Source of the DNA: Treponema sp. UBA2869
GTDB lineage: Bacteria; Spirochaetota; Spirochaetia; Treponematales; Treponemataceae
Assembly: GCA_002350445.1 (NCBI GenBank)
Contig: DEEV01000045.1
Location: forward strand, 31,924-37,952
Direction of reading: 5' to 3'
DNA: 6,029 bases
Position 1 is the first letter of the stretch; every line of letters starts with the position of its first letter. Positions 5,757 through 6,029 of the stretch are shown in pieces. Below the pieces are notes generated by a model. It did not search any database and was not told the DNA's origin. It saw only the letters and a program-made list of their open reading frames with translations. A program made the translations under genes and the position numbers.

Positions 5757-6029
5757 TTGGATTTTTGGCACGGTACAGGGCGAAAAAAAGAATGGGATTC
5801 CATTCAAAAATCACGTCCAGTAAAGTACATTAGGCGCTATCCGAAGGCAAGCGGCAAGGGGTGGAACTACGTCTACAAAGACAGTTGGAAACATCCATTG
5901 AAGGCTTTGCTTGAATGTTTTGGAATCGGGAAGAAGAAGATTGACGAAACATACACTAGCGACATAAAGAAGGATTACGGCGCGGACAAGCAGACCTGGG
6001 CGGCGCATGTTTTGGAGTATTTCACTAAC
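5757..6029 (+). CDS. Uncharacterised phage protein, N-terminal part (runs off window; start uncertain)
   Basis: I do not recognise a named family. The frame at positions divisible by 3 is open from just after the stop at 5754-5756 to the window end (91 codons) and reads as real protein, above all from about 5790: EWDSIQKSRPVKYIRRYPKA, then GKGWNYVYKDSWKHPLKALL, and DYGADKQTWAAHVLEYF near the end. It is basic and rich in aromatics. Comparable 'RPSKYIRKYP...YYYIYKE' sequences are, from memory, common next to or within MuF/polyvalent-protein loci, so a head-associated or injected protein is possible (inference). This frame has no ATG or GTG start. Initiation could be TTG at 5757, or an ATG in another frame joined at the A7 run 5783-5789: ATG 5743 with a -1 shift, or ATG 5747 with a +1 shift. 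A one-base sequencing or real indel would look the same. The coordinates give the open frame, not a proven start. Confidence 0.65.
   Translation, partial: MDFWHGTGRKKEWDSIQKSRPVKYIRRYPKASGKGWNYVYKDSWKHPLKALLECFGIGKKKIDETYTSDIKKDYGADKQTWAAHVLEYFTN
5784..5790 (+). other. Candidate -1 frameshift heptamer A AAA AAG
   Basis: In the frame of ATG 5743 (short peptide MYGYDWIFGTVQGEKK before the site, stop at 5821-5823) the codons are GAA AAA AAG. The run is therefore phased as X XXY YYZ, the same heptamer used by E. coli dnaX. Slipping back one base enters exactly the frame of the downstream protein (..EKK then EWDSIQK..). An AGGG at 5777-5780 is only 3 bases upstream, closer than the SD stimulator of dnaX. 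The phasing is seen directly; use as a recoding site is inference. Confidence 0.35.

Noticed and set aside
5747..5833. 28-codon frame starting at ATG 5747 with best SD spacing, as a stand-alone gene
   Set aside because: The peptide does not look protein-like and it overlaps the strongly coding downstream frame; more useful as a clue to the frame problem than as a gene.

Overview
The window is a segment of a tailed double-stranded DNA phage or prophage. All recognisable genes are on the + strand and tightly packed, in the order of a DNA-packaging and head-assembly module: terminase small subunit (3' part only), terminase large subunit, portal protein, a Mu F-type minor head protein fused to an inorganic-pyrophosphatase-like domain, and the first part of an unrecognised gene that leaves the window at its right edge. 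The base composition leans towards AT. Ribosome binding sites of the AAGGAG/AGGAG type precede the genes, so the host is an ordinary SD-using bacterium. The host genus cannot be read from the sequence; MuF-pyrophosphatase fusions of this kind are familiar to me from Mu-like or gut-type prophages of Firmicutes and Spirochaetes, but that is only a loose hint.

Layout. 1-534: TerS-like C-terminal part, open at the left edge. 543-2159: TerL with both ATPase and nuclease motifs intact apart from a deviant Walker A. 2146-3840: HK97/SPP1-type portal, starting inside the terL 3' end and ending in a long Glu/Asp/Gly/Asn-rich tail. 3853-5691: GTG-started MuF head protein with a CxxC...HPYCRG zinc-ligand pattern and a C-terminal soluble-pyrophosphatase-like domain. 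5692-5742: short AT-rich spacer with a small hairpin and a G-rich Shine-Dalgarno. From about 5743 to the end lies a clearly coding stretch whose main frame (5757-6029) has no ATG or GTG start. The two ATG codons next to the SD lie in the other two forward frames, and all three frames run through an A7 tract containing the heptamer A AAA AAG.

How the genes work together. TerS recognises phage DNA, TerL cuts it and pumps it through the portal, and the MuF protein binds the portal and enters the head in a few copies. The pyrophosphatase-like domain on MuF could therefore be carried in the virion and delivered with the DNA, as proposed for phage polyvalent and MuF-fusion proteins. The most unusual points are this fusion, a short motif (V-x-K-S-L-x-F) shared by the portal C terminus and the start of the pyrophosphatase domain, and the start/frame problem of the last gene. 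That problem may be a programmed frameshift, a TTG start or a homopolymer indel. No integrase, lysis gene, RNA gene, CRISPR array or insertion sequence is visible.
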